Assembly: GCA_025174535.1 (NCBI GenBank)
Contig: JALBUN010000014.1
Location: 372,001-436,000, forward strand
DNA: 64,000 bases
Source of the DNA: Cantharellus purpuraceus
Lineage: Eukaryota; Basidiomycota; Agaricomycetes; Cantharellales; Hydnaceae
Direction: 5' to 3'
This document shows positions 32,672-44,181 of this stretch, piece after piece (positions within the stretch are counted from its first letter, which is position 1; every line of letters begins with the position of its first letter). The position numbers were made by a program, and so were the translations under genes. The notes beneath the pieces are model-generated. The model saw nothing but the letters and a program-made list of their open reading frames with translations, had not been told where the DNA came from and did no database searches.

Positions 32672-33514
32672 GAATGAGGCATTCACCACTCAATTGTACA
32701 GCTCCTTATGGAGCTGTTCAGATGAATCAGTGTCCATATGATCATCTTGATCATATGGCTCTGGAGGGGGACAGCTTTCAGTCATCCCTGTCATTGTGTC
32801 AGGGTTCAAATAAGTCATATTCTATTTTTAGTATTTTCTCTTGACACCTCTATCAGCACAGCCTGTCAGGGTGCGTCTCCCCTATTTCATTGCCCCTATC
32901 ACTTCCCCTATCTTTCCTCCCCTATCTTGGTTCTCCTATCCATCTCCATCATTTAGTATAAAGACTTGCCTTGGTGCAGTGTGATCCCTCAGCTTGATCT
33001 CTGAGGATATCCGCTGTACCAGGTAAGTCCCATGTATTTATCAGAAACAGCTGTATAGACTGAGGATATCCGCTGTACCAGCTGGCATTATTTCTTATCG
33101 GCTCTCACTTATTGAGTATCTTGTTGTTGTGGCCTCGTCATCAGCGTTGCCCTCACACATTGTCATAGTATCCTCATCCACTTGAATGGATGAGGAGGAG
33201 GCAGCCACTAATGCAGTGTCTTGATCAAGGTCACGATCAAGCTGGTCATGACCTAAACACTTGGCAAGGGGGCATTTGGCAGCTTTCTGGGCTGCTCAAG
33301 AGGCTCCTAGAGCCTCTTGTTTTTGCTTACCAATCCTGGTGGGTTGGTTAAATGCCCTCCCAGAGGTGATGTGATTTGCAAACACCTCTAGTATGACAGC
33401 ATGATTGAGGGTGATACTGCCCAAGCTAGAGTGTGAGCTCCAGTTTGGTATGTTCTTTGTGAGGACAATCCCCCCAATTATACACTCCTGAAATAGAAGC
33501 ACAGAATGTGTCAC

Positions 33515-34030
33515 TGTTATGCACTAGGTCCAATTGGGGGTCAGAGCTTGGGTCAGAGTCGAGTGGGGGATCAGGGTGTGTTGTGGGGGTTGGAATGGAC
33601 TTGGCTTCAGCTTATATGCTGCACCCTCACTAATACCTGTGTCCAAAATTTTGGAGACAGAGTACGACTTAGACAGTTTGAATTGGGCTTAGGAGCTAGG
33701 TGTGATTCAATATTTGAACTGGGGAATGAAGTCCCCAGTCAGGCAACTTAAATACATATTTGAAATCTAATAATAGTTACTCTGGTGATGGGTCTCCAAG
33801 GCCAACAGCCTTATGTGAATATGTCTGAGTCCAATGGGGACAGATGTCCAGGTTCCTATGGTGATGCTGATGCATTAATTGGAATTAGAGGCGGATGAGC
33901 GAGATTGACAGTGACAATTGGACAGACTAAATGGAGATGTGATGGTTTCCAAATGGACTATAGATTTCATGTGCATGGGGATCTGAGTGGATTGGATGGG
34001 GATCTGGGCATTAAGAATGTAGCCATAACA
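33515..34030 (-). mobile_element. LTR-D solo copy 1, CpG-decayed
   Basis: TGTTATGCAC...CATAACA on plus, flanked by GTCAC on both sides (33510-33514 and 34031-34035), a perfect 5-bp target duplication. Compared with the copy at 37811-38311, many CG dinucleotides are TG or CA here. Inserted in the hairpin-rich element. Confidence 0.85.
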
Positions 34031-34177
34031 GTCACCACTAGTGGGTGAAAACTTATGGCCACTGGTTAATAATTCCCAGTGGCCAGGAGTCTGGAACAAG
34101 GCCCAGAGGTTCTTGCTGAATGCAGAAGAACCTTTTTTAGGAGTGGCCTTCTGGAGCCACATCCAAATGTCTATGAC

Positions 34178-34734
34178 ACTTGTTCAGAAATACAACAAAC
34201 ATATATATACAACCTATTTTCCTCAACTTTTACACAACACACTTAGATTAAAACTTATTTTCATATTTCAACAATTCTCAAATTTTACACAATATACTAG
34301 ATTAAAACATATTTTGATATTTTGGTATAATTCTCAAAAATAATTCTTTTTTTTCCCCATTTAGTGGTGGCAACTCTTGAGGGAACATCCAAATATTATT
34401 GATTCTTTCTTATACAATACTTGTAACATAATTTGAACTATCTTTAATCCCCACCTGGTATTTGTATATCTAAATAACCTATATAATACCAATTATATTA
34501 ATACATACATTACTGTTATATTCATATAAACAGTTATGTTCATCTCAACTGAATGTCTTATCTTTTAAAGTTTATTAAAATATAGAATATATGTTTAGAT
34601 TTATGAAAATTTCACACATCTGAAATCTTTTAAGATATCCAAATTGTAACTCCCTGGCTTTATGTATCATTGAAATTCTGATGTATATCTCATATACATC
34701 AGAATAGTGTATAATGACATGATTCCGAACAAGC
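34178..34734. mobile_element. Non-autonomous DNA transposon copy 1 (hAT-like)
   Basis: About 557 bp, AT-rich, no coding capacity. Termini are ACTTGTTCAGAA and, on the other end, TTCCGAACAAGC (12-bp imperfect inverted repeat). Flanks TCTATGAC and TCTATGTC match at 7 of 8 bases, the duplication length expected for hAT elements. A second copy lies inverted at 43078-43636, and a lone end (TTCTGAACAAGCG) lies near 40660. Confidence 0.7.
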
Positions 34735-35027
34735 GTCTATGTCATAGAGGTCCATGGTGCCATCTGACTCCTGTTAGATGGCTGGGGGCCCCCTATGGGG
34801 GTTCACTTGTCACCCCTGTATGAGGGCAAGTTTATCTAGGCATAGTTGGTAGAGTAATGATGAGGCTCATGTTGTTGGCACAAGCCAGCAGAGTCATTCT
34901 TTTAATGACTCTGTGCATTGGTACTGTTCATTCAGCAAATGGGGTAGCCAGTGCCTTTTTATGCAATGATACGAACTCAGCAGAGTCCATATTGCATATA
35001 TTGAACCAGTCTGCCCTAATGGGGATG

Positions 35028-36433
35028 TGTTTTGGAACCCGCAAAATTATGGTGTTAGGGCAAACTCTAAATCACCACAATTCCATGAATGAACAGCTGA
35101 GAAGAATATCAAATCCTACTGCAGCACAACTCCAGAAACAATTTAACATTTGTACTTTGGTTACAATCTGTTGTAATGGTCAATGCAGATGATACGCAGG
35201 AAGGTAATACATTTCTTAGCAGTAGGGAATGAATAAGACTTCCAGAGTCTAGAGTTCACGGACGCTTAGGGGTCCAGATATTCCAAAAAGAGGGGAATGC
35301 ACTTAGAGGCTAGAGGAAGTAGGTGGATGAATCCGACTGTCCAACCAGTGACACTCTGAAGTGGGTAACAGCAATGTGTGAAGTAGTCTAGCAACTGCTT
35401 CACACAAGTTCAAGATCCTAATGCTCTGCAAAGGCAGTACACACTAGTAACTTAAACAAAGAGCACTAATGGCAGGACTATCGACAGACAATCTCACCCT
35501 GTAGATTCGTAGTCACGCGAGGTAGATACTACACTCACGCCCAAAGCAGGACAATCACTACTTCGAGTGCAATCGAATACAGTTACACAACTGTAAGTGA
35601 CCCTTGAACTGGACAATCAACAGTTACTGAGATATAGAGGATGACACTGTATGTCACTCTAGTCACACTGATGTGCAAATGATGGGGTAGAAATGGTTAT
35701 TTATTCAGAGGCAGAATGGGCTCCTTTTATATTGTATTTACAGGAGCTGACTAATACTACTGGAAACTTCTACCTATTAATAGATGGAAACTACTGGAAG
35801 CTAGTGGAATATGTGAGAAGGGGGTGGAAGTTTCCTAGCCAATGAGCTGCTTGGATTTGCTCTGACTCATGGCATGAGTCATGGATGGAGTCATAGTGTG
35901 ACTCAGAGCAGGAGTCATAGTATGAGTAATCACAGGAGTCATTGCATGAGTCACCATTACTCAAATAACTTGGTCAATACTTCATTTCCCAGGCTGATCA
36001 GCACAGCTATGGGTAGGCACAGCTTCTATTGAACTCTCCACTGAAAATGGTGTCAGGAGGAGCAGTGGTTGCAAAGATATTGAGGATTTACTGGCAGTGG
36101 TGACCAGATTGAGTTGGAGATTGAAATGAGTCATGTGATTGAAAATGAGTCAGTTGTCTGGGTGACTCCGGCTGACTTTAAAGCTGCTGACATCTGCGAA
36201 GGTTTGTGGGTCCATGTGGGTCCCAAAACTTTGCCCAGCAGAACAATAAGTTTGTAGACTCATTTCTGCATGGAAAATTCCCAAAAAAAATATGAAAAAA
36301 TAGAGAATATTTGAATGGCGCTGAATCAAGAGAAAGCAGCACATATATGCTGATATTTTGAGGCCATGAAGCGAAATTGTACAGTTTCACGACTTTAAAC
36401 AAGATCTTTTAAGGGAAAACCAGTTCCCATACA
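35028..36433 (-). mobile_element. LTR-A copy 1
   Basis: Plus-strand ends TGTTTTGGAACCC...TTCCCATACA, i.e. reverse orientation of TGTATGGG...AAAACA. It carries a shortened TGACTC array (about 35865-35955). It joins LTR-B at 36434 with the same junction as copy 4, forming the left arm of the 2.3-kb inverted duplication. Confidence 0.85.
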
Positions 36434-37341
36434 CTAGCAACTGCTTCACACAAGCTTCTAATGCTCTGCAAAGGCAGTACACACTAGTAACTTAAACAAA
36501 GAGCACTAATGGCAGGACTATTGACAGACAATCTCACCCTGTAGATTTATAGTCACATGAGGCAGATACTACACTCACGCCCAAAGCAGGAATATCACTA
36601 CCTTGAGTGCAATCAAGTACAGTTACACAACTGTAAAAGATCCTTGAACTGGTAATCAACAGTTACTGAGATATAGAGGATGACACTGTATGTCACTCTA
36701 GTCACACTGGTGTGCAGAAGATGGATAGAATATGTTATTATTTCAGAGGTAGGATGACCTCCTTATATATTGTATTTACAGGGGCTGACCAATGGTTCTG
36801 GAATATTCTACCTATTAATAACTACTGGAAGGTTGTGGAAGGTGGAAGAAAGGGGTAGAATATTCCAAGGCAATCATCTGATCTGATCCCTGAATTAGGC
36901 ACTGATCAAGCAAAAAGGAGGGTATTCACCCTGTTTTCTGCACTGGTTTGCATAGCCATGGATAGCCACATCTCAGGTGATGATCTCCATGGAAAATTGT
37001 GCCCTGAGAGGCTGTGGTTGTCAAGTGAGAGATTATTTATTGATCAGAGACATCTGAGCTTGAATTCAGGCCAAATGCCTGGTCCAAGGGTGGAGTGCTG
37101 ACTGTGTGAAGGTTTGTGGGTGCCTATGGGTCCACAACTGTAGCAGAGCAGAATAAGAGCATTCTGGGCCAAGTTCTGCATGGAATATTCCTGAAAAAAT
37201 ATGGAAAAATAGAGAACATTTGAATAAGTCCATTTCAAGTACAAGCACCATGTATATGCTGATATTTAGGAATGGAAAAGTGAAATAGAGCACATTGGTG
37301 CTGCATAAATAGAATTTGATAGGGAAAAGGTGGTTCCCATA
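36434..37341 (-). mobile_element. LTR-B copy 1
   Basis: Shares the downstream part of LTR-A (tract CAGAGCATTAG through the CAGTAACTGTTGATT region) but has a different upstream part, with TATATAAGG instead of TATAAAAGG. The end is mutated (CCCATATAGA). One LTR-A-proximal end is missing, cut at GCAGTTGCTAG. Gag sequence resumes right after it. Confidence 0.75.
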
Positions 37342-37810
37342 TAGACTCTGCATTACAGAGTCAAATTTATTTGATGCATGATGGTGTGTCAGTATGTGTA
37401 GGAACCTACACTGCAATCCAAGGATTGCAGTTTCCAGGGTCCAGTCTTGGACTGCCCTATCTCTACATTTCTGTAGAACCATTCCTGGGCCTCACCTTTA
37501 AGGCAAGTGCCTAAGTACATTAGTTGAAACTTTGTTCTTGATGGCCCAAGAAGATTATTCATCTTCAGCCATCATAGCATTCCTGCTACAAAGATCTCAA
37601 ATTCTTGGAGATCTGCACCTCCTGAGTATTGTTCAGGAGGGGATACCTTGATGCTAGCCTTGGCAAGTACAGACTTCTCTGGGTCTGTATCTTTATTATT
37701 GACTATGGCTACTTGTACTGTGCAAGTAATGCCATTGATAGGATTAATTGTATCCAATTGATCTGGGATACCTTGGCCTTCTAGGGTCAATGGTGCAGAT
37801 TGCTCCCTGT
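37342..37810 (-). pseudogene. Gag fragment, interrupted
   Basis: Minus-strand reading gives a capsid-like segment: SPPEQYSGGADLQEFEIFVA, LGTCLKGEAQEWFYRNVE-type sequence and DRAVQDWTLETAILGLQCRF. It matches the better-kept gag at 59795-60240. It is cut by LTR-B on one side (37341) and by an LTR-D solo on the other (37811), and carries frame breaks. Gag would package the element RNA. It contains several perfect hairpins, e.g. CCTCCTGA-GTATTGT-TCAGGAGG near 37620. Confidence 0.7.
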
Positions 37811-38311
37811 TGTTACGCACTAGGTCCGATTGGGGTCAGAGATTGGGTCGGAGTCGGAGCACGTCGTGGGGTCGGAACGGACTTGGCTTCAGCTTATGTG
37901 CTGCGCCCTCACTAATACCTGTGTCCGAGATTTCGGAGACGGAGTACGACTTACAGAGTTAGGATCGGACTTAGGAGCTAGGCGTGATTCGATCTTCGAA
38001 CTGGGGAATGGAGTCCCCAGTTGGCAACTTAAATACATATTTGAAATCTAATAATAATTACTCCGGTGATGGGTCTCCAAGGCCGACAGCCTTACATGAG
38101 TATGTCCGAGTCTGATGGGGACGGATGTCCAGGTTCCTATGGTGATGCTGATGCATCAATCGGAACTGGAGACGGATGGGCGGAATCGGCGGTGACAATC
38201 AGACAGGAAAATGGAGACGTAGCGGTTTCCAAATGGAGTATAGATTTCATATGTGCGGGGATCTGAGGGGATTGGACGGGGATCTGGGCGTTAATGAATA
38301 TAGTCATAACA
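37811..38311 (-). mobile_element. LTR-D solo copy 2 (501 bp), CpG-retaining
   Basis: TGTTACGCAC...CATAACA with target duplication CCTGT on both sides (37806-37810, 38312-38316). It keeps many CpGs lost in copy 1. Removing it rejoins the two arms of a hairpin, TGCTCCC and GGGAGCA, in the host element, which supports the insertion reading. Confidence 0.85.
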
Positions 38312-38373
38312 CCTGTGATGGGGAGCATCCTCTTGAGGTACCCATTGGGTATCTTACTATTCATGGCAGGTGT

Positions 38374-38960
38374 CTTGTTAAAGGCTGATACTAGGGGTTC
38401 AATGGAGTAACTGGAGTTCAGATGCTAGTGAGAAAAGGGAGGGGACTTTATTGTTCCAGTTCAACTGGAGACAGAGTGGGGGCAATAACTATTGAGTCAG
38501 ATTGAGTGGACTTGGCTTCAACTTGTGTGTTGTGTCCCCTTGGATCATCAGTCTAATATTTTGGAGTTCAGAGTATAGAGTTGGATCAGGGATCCAGAGT
38601 TTGACTTGTCAAGAGGGTACTTGTCAAGAAGCTAGCAACCAAGAAGTTGATGGGGGAAATCTTAGTCAATATATGAACTACTGTAATAGACAGAGAGTAG
38701 CCCATATAAGTATGTGAAGAATTGAATGATAAACTAAAAGCAATAGGACAATAAGGTGGATGTGGAATACAACACAGAAAGGAGTTTGGAGTTTGGACTC
38801 AAGTCCAAACTAATACTAAGCAATATAAACAACAAAGGTTTGTTGTAACCCATAAGAGAAAGGCTTCTTATATGGAGAACAATAATGGAGTTCGGGGTTA
38901 ATGGAGGTGGAGTAGAAGGAAATGGAGATGGTGTCCGGTTTTGGTTTGCTTATGGAATAG
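38374..38960 (-). mobile_element. LTR-C copy, degenerate
   Basis: Reverse-orientation relative of the 601-bp LTR at 54517-55117. It shares the order TGTTAAAGGCTGATAC..., CAGTTCAACTGGAGACAG, GGACTTGGCTTCAACTTG, CTTGTCAAGAAGCTAGCAAC and TTTGTTGTAACCCATAAG. The far end is not recognisable, so it is truncated or diverged. Confidence 0.65.
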
Positions 38961-40789
38961 ATCCTATAAGCCTGTGCACAACAGTCCTAGCAAACAGACA
39001 GTGTATAATGCAGTCATTCAGCATGCCAAAGAACTGTCAAGCCGAGGGGTAGTACTGGGTGATCGGCAAGTGTAATAGTACACTGTGTCTGGTGAGGGTG
39101 AATGAAGAGGGTGCTGTTGAGCCAATTTATAGTGCTCTGTGATTGGAGGATAATGGGGAGCAAAAAGGATGGTCAAGATGGTAGATCATGCTCTGGGACT
39201 TTCTGGCAAGATGGTTGATCATGCTCTGTGACTGGAGGACGATAGGGAGCCTGGTTGAGAGGTACATAAAAGCTAGTTTCAGGAGATGTGACCTCTCGGT
39301 GGTGGAGGGAAATCTGATCGTTGAACCAAGGTACTTTACCTCAGTGTAGAGCTAATGGATTGTGATGTAGAGCGTAGAGTGTAGACTTAGAGCATGGACT
39401 TTGACTTTAGAGCATTGGCTGAATACTTGTTGATTGATTCCAAAGGCAAAAACTAGCACCCTTTTATATACAAATCCCCAGGGCACAATGACACAATATG
39501 AGGAGCAAATGATGCGATATGATGCAAGAAATGCTGATCAAGCCAGCTGATGAAGTGTGTGAAGTTGAACTACTAATAGGGAAATCATGGAGAAATGAAG
39601 CAACAGATAGGAGTAAATAGGAGGTGATGAGTAATAAAAGAACCAAAAATAGAACAAGGATGAGTAAGTTGTGTATGAATGAATTAAAGATGAAACAGGG
39701 GTGAGTCATATAAAAGAACAATAGAAATGTCCACCAATACCATCTTCCCTACAGCTCCAAAGGTAAGTTGACCCTGAGTCACATGAGGACTTCAGTCAGC
39801 ATCCACAACAAATACTCCTTATTGTCTTAGTGATCCGTCTCCATATGGTATCCCGTTCCAAGGGTATTTGGTCCCTTTGCCTGACACGATATAACCTGAG
39901 TCAGATTGAAGTGGGAGGATAGGTCAGCAATGGTGACTGAAACTCTACCTCATGTTCAACTCTTCTATCCATGTTACAATATAGAGGTGAAATGCTGAGG
40001 AATGTATATGGTTCAATGGAATCGTGAAAGAATATGAGATCACCAATGGCATAAGAGAGACATGGTGGGGATCTTGGACATTGAAAGAGTTTTGGAAGTA
40101 TTTTGACACATGGAGGTGGCTTAACATGCCCATGGAGCTTGGCATATTTTTGATAGTCCTCTGTGTCCAGAGACCAGTGTGATGTATTATTAGAAGAGAT
40201 GTTGGAGAGAAGAATAGGATTGGAAGCCATGTGAATGATGATGAAAGGATTGGTGTGAATAGAAGGCTGATAATGATCGATTGTTTTGGAACCGTGAACT
40301 TCAACCTAAACTGTGGTGTTAATCACAATCTAAGTTTAGCCTGAGGATGTATGACCTTTCAAGGCTAGCAATAAGCTTGAAACTATTTTAACAGAGAACC
40401 CAATTAAGAAATTATACTCCGGTGAACAATCACAATCAATGTTGCCACAGGAAGTGAAGCAATAGAGATTTATGCTTGTCACGTGTAGTTCACGCTTTAC
40501 TGCTGATGCAATGTAAAGTCAAAGATTGACAGGTGTTCAAGGGTTCAGATACTTCAAAGGGGGAAGTAACCTAGTGCCTTAGTACTGCAGGTTGAGTGTA
40601 TTAAAGCTAACAATAATCCCTTCAATGTAAAAAGATAGATATGCACTTGAACACTTCCTTCTGAACAAGCGTATTCACTGTATGTGTTTATCCGTGATAG
40701 AATCAACAGTCAAGGGATATTAATCTCGTCTCAAAGAGGTGAGTTAATAGACTGCGTTGTTGATTTATTGAAATGCCCACAATTGAACC
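38961..40789. other. AT-rich repeat-like DNA, unassigned
   Basis: No recognisable gene or LTR boundaries. Minus frames at 39464-39721 and 39901-40304 (109-119 codons) are open but hydrophobic or low-complexity and overlap each other. A small-DNA-element end lies near 40660. A stretch starting TGTTTTGGAACCG (40282) resembles the LTR-A end but does not extend. Confidence 0.35.
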
Positions 40790-41003
40790 AACCAATCAAT
40801 AGCAAAGTACGTGTTAACCTGACTAACCTCAGAGTCTCAATTAAACGTGCAGTATTCTTGACCAATCAATAGCCTAGTACGTATTAACCTGACTAACCTC
40901 AGAGTCTCAATTAAATGTGCAAGATTCTTGATTATAACCAATAGCCCGATACGTGATAATTTGACTAACCTCAGAGTCTCAATTACACATGTAAGGTTCT
41001 TGA
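40790..41003. repeat. Three-copy tandem repeat, period about 70-72 bp
   Basis: Three successive units contain CTAACCTCAGAGTCTCAATTA followed by a variable GTGCA/ATGTA and TTCTTGA. Units begin near 40790, 40861 and 40931 and differ by scattered substitutions. Confidence 0.85.
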
Positions 41004-41559
41004 TCAATGAATAACAATTAATACACTTCAAGTTACTGCTCCAAGTGGGCTTGTAGTGTGTTAATTACTAATCAGTTACTCCGTATTAACCTCTTCTCCG
41101 AGTTTGATTAATATTAGAGCCTGCTGCGCTTGTAATATAATAACTTCTGGCTTCTCCGAGAGTCAATCAAAGTTAAGAGTAGCTGATATAAGCGTGATGC
41201 TTATGTGATGATTACTCAATGCTTGAGTAGACACTGCTGTGTGTGTATGTGGTAAAAAGATCTTATTTATTGCACTGCTTGTATGGGAACTGGTTTTCCC
41301 TTAAAAAAGATCTTGTTTAAAGTCCCGAAACTGTACAATTTCGCTTCATGGCCTTAAAATATCAGCATATATCTGCTGCTTTCTCTTGATTCAGGGCCAT
41401 TCAAATATTCTCTATTTTTTCATATTTTTTTTGGGAATTTTCCATGCAGAAATGAGTCTACAAACTTATTGTTCTGCTGGGCAAAGTTTTGGGACCCACA
41501 TGGACCCACAAACCTTCGCAGATGTCAGCAGCCCCAAAGTCAGCCGGAGTCACCCGGAC

Positions 41560-41905
41560 AACTGACTCATTTTCAATCACATGACTCATTTCAATCTCCA
41601 ACTCAATCTGGTCACCACTGCCAGTAAATGCTCAATATCTTCCCAACCACTGCACCTCCTGACTCCATTTTTGGTGGAGAGTTCAATAGAAGCCATGCCT
41701 ACCCATAGCTGTGCTAATCAGCCTGGGAAACGAAGTATTGACCGAGTTATTTGAGTAATGGTGACTCATGCAATGACTCCTGCCATGACTCATGCTATGA
41801 CTCCTTCCATGACTCATACCATGACTCCTGTGATTACTCATACTATGACTCCTGCTCTGAGTCACACTATGACTCCATCCATGACTCATGCCATGAGTCA
41901 GAGCA
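41560..41905 (+). promoter_or_regulatory. TGACTC motif array in LTR-A U3
   Basis: About fourteen TGACTC hexamers (both strands counted) within 345 bp. About eight of them are TGACTCA, including several perfect ATGACTCAT palindromes. ATGACTCAT is the consensus of Gcn4/Cpc1-class and AP-1 bZIP factors. The array lies about 130 bp upstream of the TATA box. The same array occurs in copies 3 and 5 and, shortened, in copies 1 and 4. Activity as an amino-acid-starvation enhancer is inference. Confidence 0.7.
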
Positions 41906-42031
41906 AATCCAAGCAGCTCATTGGCTAGGAAACTTCCACCCCCTTCTCATATATTCCACTAGCTTCCAGTAGTTTCCATCTATTAATAGGTAGAAGTTTC
42001 CAGTAGTATTAGTCAGCTCCTGTAAATACAA

Positions 42032-42040
42032 TATAAAAGG
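42032..42040 (+). promoter_or_regulatory. LTR-A TATA box
   Basis: TATAAAAGG in the LTR-A U3, downstream of the bZIP-type array. The equivalent site is on the minus strand at 44914-44922 in copy 3. LTR-B has TATATAAGG at the same place. Confidence 0.6.
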
Positions 42041-43077
42041 AGCCCATTCTGCCTCTGAATAAATAACCATTTTCTACCCCATCATTTGCACATCAGTGTG
42101 ACTAGAGTGACATACAGTGTCATCCTCTATATCTCAGTAACTGTTGATTGTCCAGTTCAAGGGTCACTTACAGTTGTGTAACTGTATTCGATTGCACTCG
42201 AAGTAGTGATTGTCCTGCTTTGGGCGTGAGTGTAGTATCTACCTCGCGTGACTACGAATCTACAGGGTGAGATTGTCTGTCGATAGTCCTGCCATTAGTG
42301 CTCTTGTTTAAGTTACTAGTGTGTACTGCCTTTGCAGAGCATTAGAATCTTGAACTCGTGTGAAGCAGTTGCCAGACTACTTCACACATTGCTGTTACCC
42401 ACTTCAGAGTGTCACTGGTTGGACGGTTGGATTCATCCACCTACTTCCTCTAGCCTCTAAGTGCATTCCCCTCTTTTTGGAATATCTGGACCCCTAAGCG
42501 TCCGTGAACTCTAGACTCTGGAAGTCTTATTCATTCCCTACTGCTAAGAAATGTATTACCTTCCTGCGTATCGTCTGCATTGACCATTACAATGGATTGT
42601 AACCAAAGTACAAATGTTAAATTGTTTCTGGAGTTGTGCTGCAGTAGGATTTGATATTCTTCTCAGCTGTTCATTCACGGAATTGTGGTGATTTAGAGTT
42701 TGCCCTAACACCATAATTTTGCGGGTTCCAAAACACTGCTGTTGCAGCCCTTTTTATATACATGGACTATCTAGCTTATGTAACTAATCAGAGAACATTC
42801 CTGGTGCTTAGGGAAGCCCCTGGAAGGAAAGAGAAGGCTGGGGAACCTTGTGGAAGGTCCAGGAAGGTGTCAGAACCTTCTGTGGCCACTTTTGGCTGAA
42901 GTGCATGAACTCTGATGATTATGTAATGCGCGCGTCGTTCGCTCACGTGTGAGTGCTCGTCGGAGTTGAATGACAGATTATATCAGCAACCGACCCCTTG
43001 TGTACACTTGTGGGCTCAAAGACACAAAAATGTGGAATATAAGTACATTCAATAGAACATTTGAAATACCTTTAGAT

Positions 43078-43636
43078 GCTTGTTCGGAATCATGTCAGTA
43101 TACAATATTCTGATGGATAGGAGATATACATCAGGATTTCAATGATACATAAAGCCAGGGAGTTACAATTTGGATATCTTAAAAGATTTTGGATGTGTGA
43201 AATTTTCATAAATCTAAACATATATTCTATATTTTAATAAACTTTAAAAGATGAGATATTTGGTTGAGATGAACATTATCATTTACATGGATATAATAGG
43301 AATGTATGTATTAATATAATTGGTATTATATAGGGTATTTAGATATACAAATACCAGGTGGGGATTAAAGATAGTTCAAATTATGTTACAAGTATTGTAT
43401 AAGAAAGAATCAATGATATTTGGATGTTCCCTCAAGAGAGTTGCCACCACTAAATGGGGAAAAAACAGTTATTTTTGAGAATTATGCCAAAATATCACAA
43501 TATGTTTTAATCTAGTATATTGTGTAAAATTTGAGAATCACATTGAAATATGAAAATAAGTTTTAATCTAAGTGTATTGTGTAAAATTTGAGGAAAATAG
43601 GTTGTATATACATATTTGTTGTATTTCTGAACAAGC
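43078..43636. mobile_element. Non-autonomous DNA transposon copy 2
   Basis: 559 bp, inverted relative to 34178-34734 and alignable along its length (e.g. GGATTAAAGATAGTTCAAAT and TAGTTGCC-type tracts). Termini are GCTTGTTCGGAA and TTCTGAACAAGC. The 8-bp flanks do not match. The terminal repeat may extend to AGATGCTTGTTC. Confidence 0.7.
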
Positions 43637-44181
43637 ATCTTAAACTACTAAATAATAATCCTTATTTGAAGTAGTTTAGAACTGCATATACCCCAACATT
43701 GATGGTGATGAAACACAAGTTATGATTGATGGCCTGAAGTAGAGACTGAGGTGGAAAGGGAGTTGCAGCGCTATTTAAAGGCTTGATACAAAAGACGCTG
43801 GTGGAGTTTGACTGTCAAAGTGGTTTGATATACATCCTCGATGTGTCCTGGCTCGTCACCAGAGATTGGACTTGGTGTTACAGGATGTAACATGTCTCCT
43901 GAGAGACCTGCTGCTCATATGTGCTGATAACTATTCAGCATGCTTCACAACTATCAATTCAGGTCAACAGCTGTGTTAAGCTCTTTTGATCTAGATTGGG
44001 GAGTTTCCTCCCCAACCTGTATCAGTAATCCTTGCCTTACAGGGATTATTGGATTTATGATTCCCTCCAATGGGGGAATCTCATTTCTTCTATCCAACTG
44101 ATTACTCAGTTGGATTCTCTCACTCCAGGGGGTCCTAGACTCTCTGGATTCATTCTTGTTGGGAATCTGATTGTCAGTGAT

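Larger units (their letters stand above)
41280..42735 (+). mobile_element. LTR-A solo copy 2 (1456 bp)
   Basis: TGTATGGGAACTGG...GGTTCCAAAACA flanked by CTGCT on both sides (41275-41279 and 42736-42740), a perfect 5-bp duplication. It is a solo LTR: no internal sequence on either side. U3 holds the TGACTC array (about 41560-41905) and a TATA box (TATAAAAGG at 42032), followed by a long downstream part rich in purine-poor tracts. Confidence 0.92.

Noticed and set aside
33515..38311. LTR-D copies 1 and 2 as the two ends of one element
   Set aside because: Each has its own different 5-bp target duplication (GTCAC and CCTGT), so they are independent solo LTRs.
40790..41003. CRISPR-like array
   Set aside because: Only three adjacent 70-bp tandem units without spacers, in a eukaryotic repeat region.
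41683..41972. Met/Ser/His-rich and Ser/His/Asp-rich repeat peptides (also 44982-45271, 61004-61293)
   Set aside because: They are translations of the TGACTC array inside the LTRs, on both strands, and not proteins.
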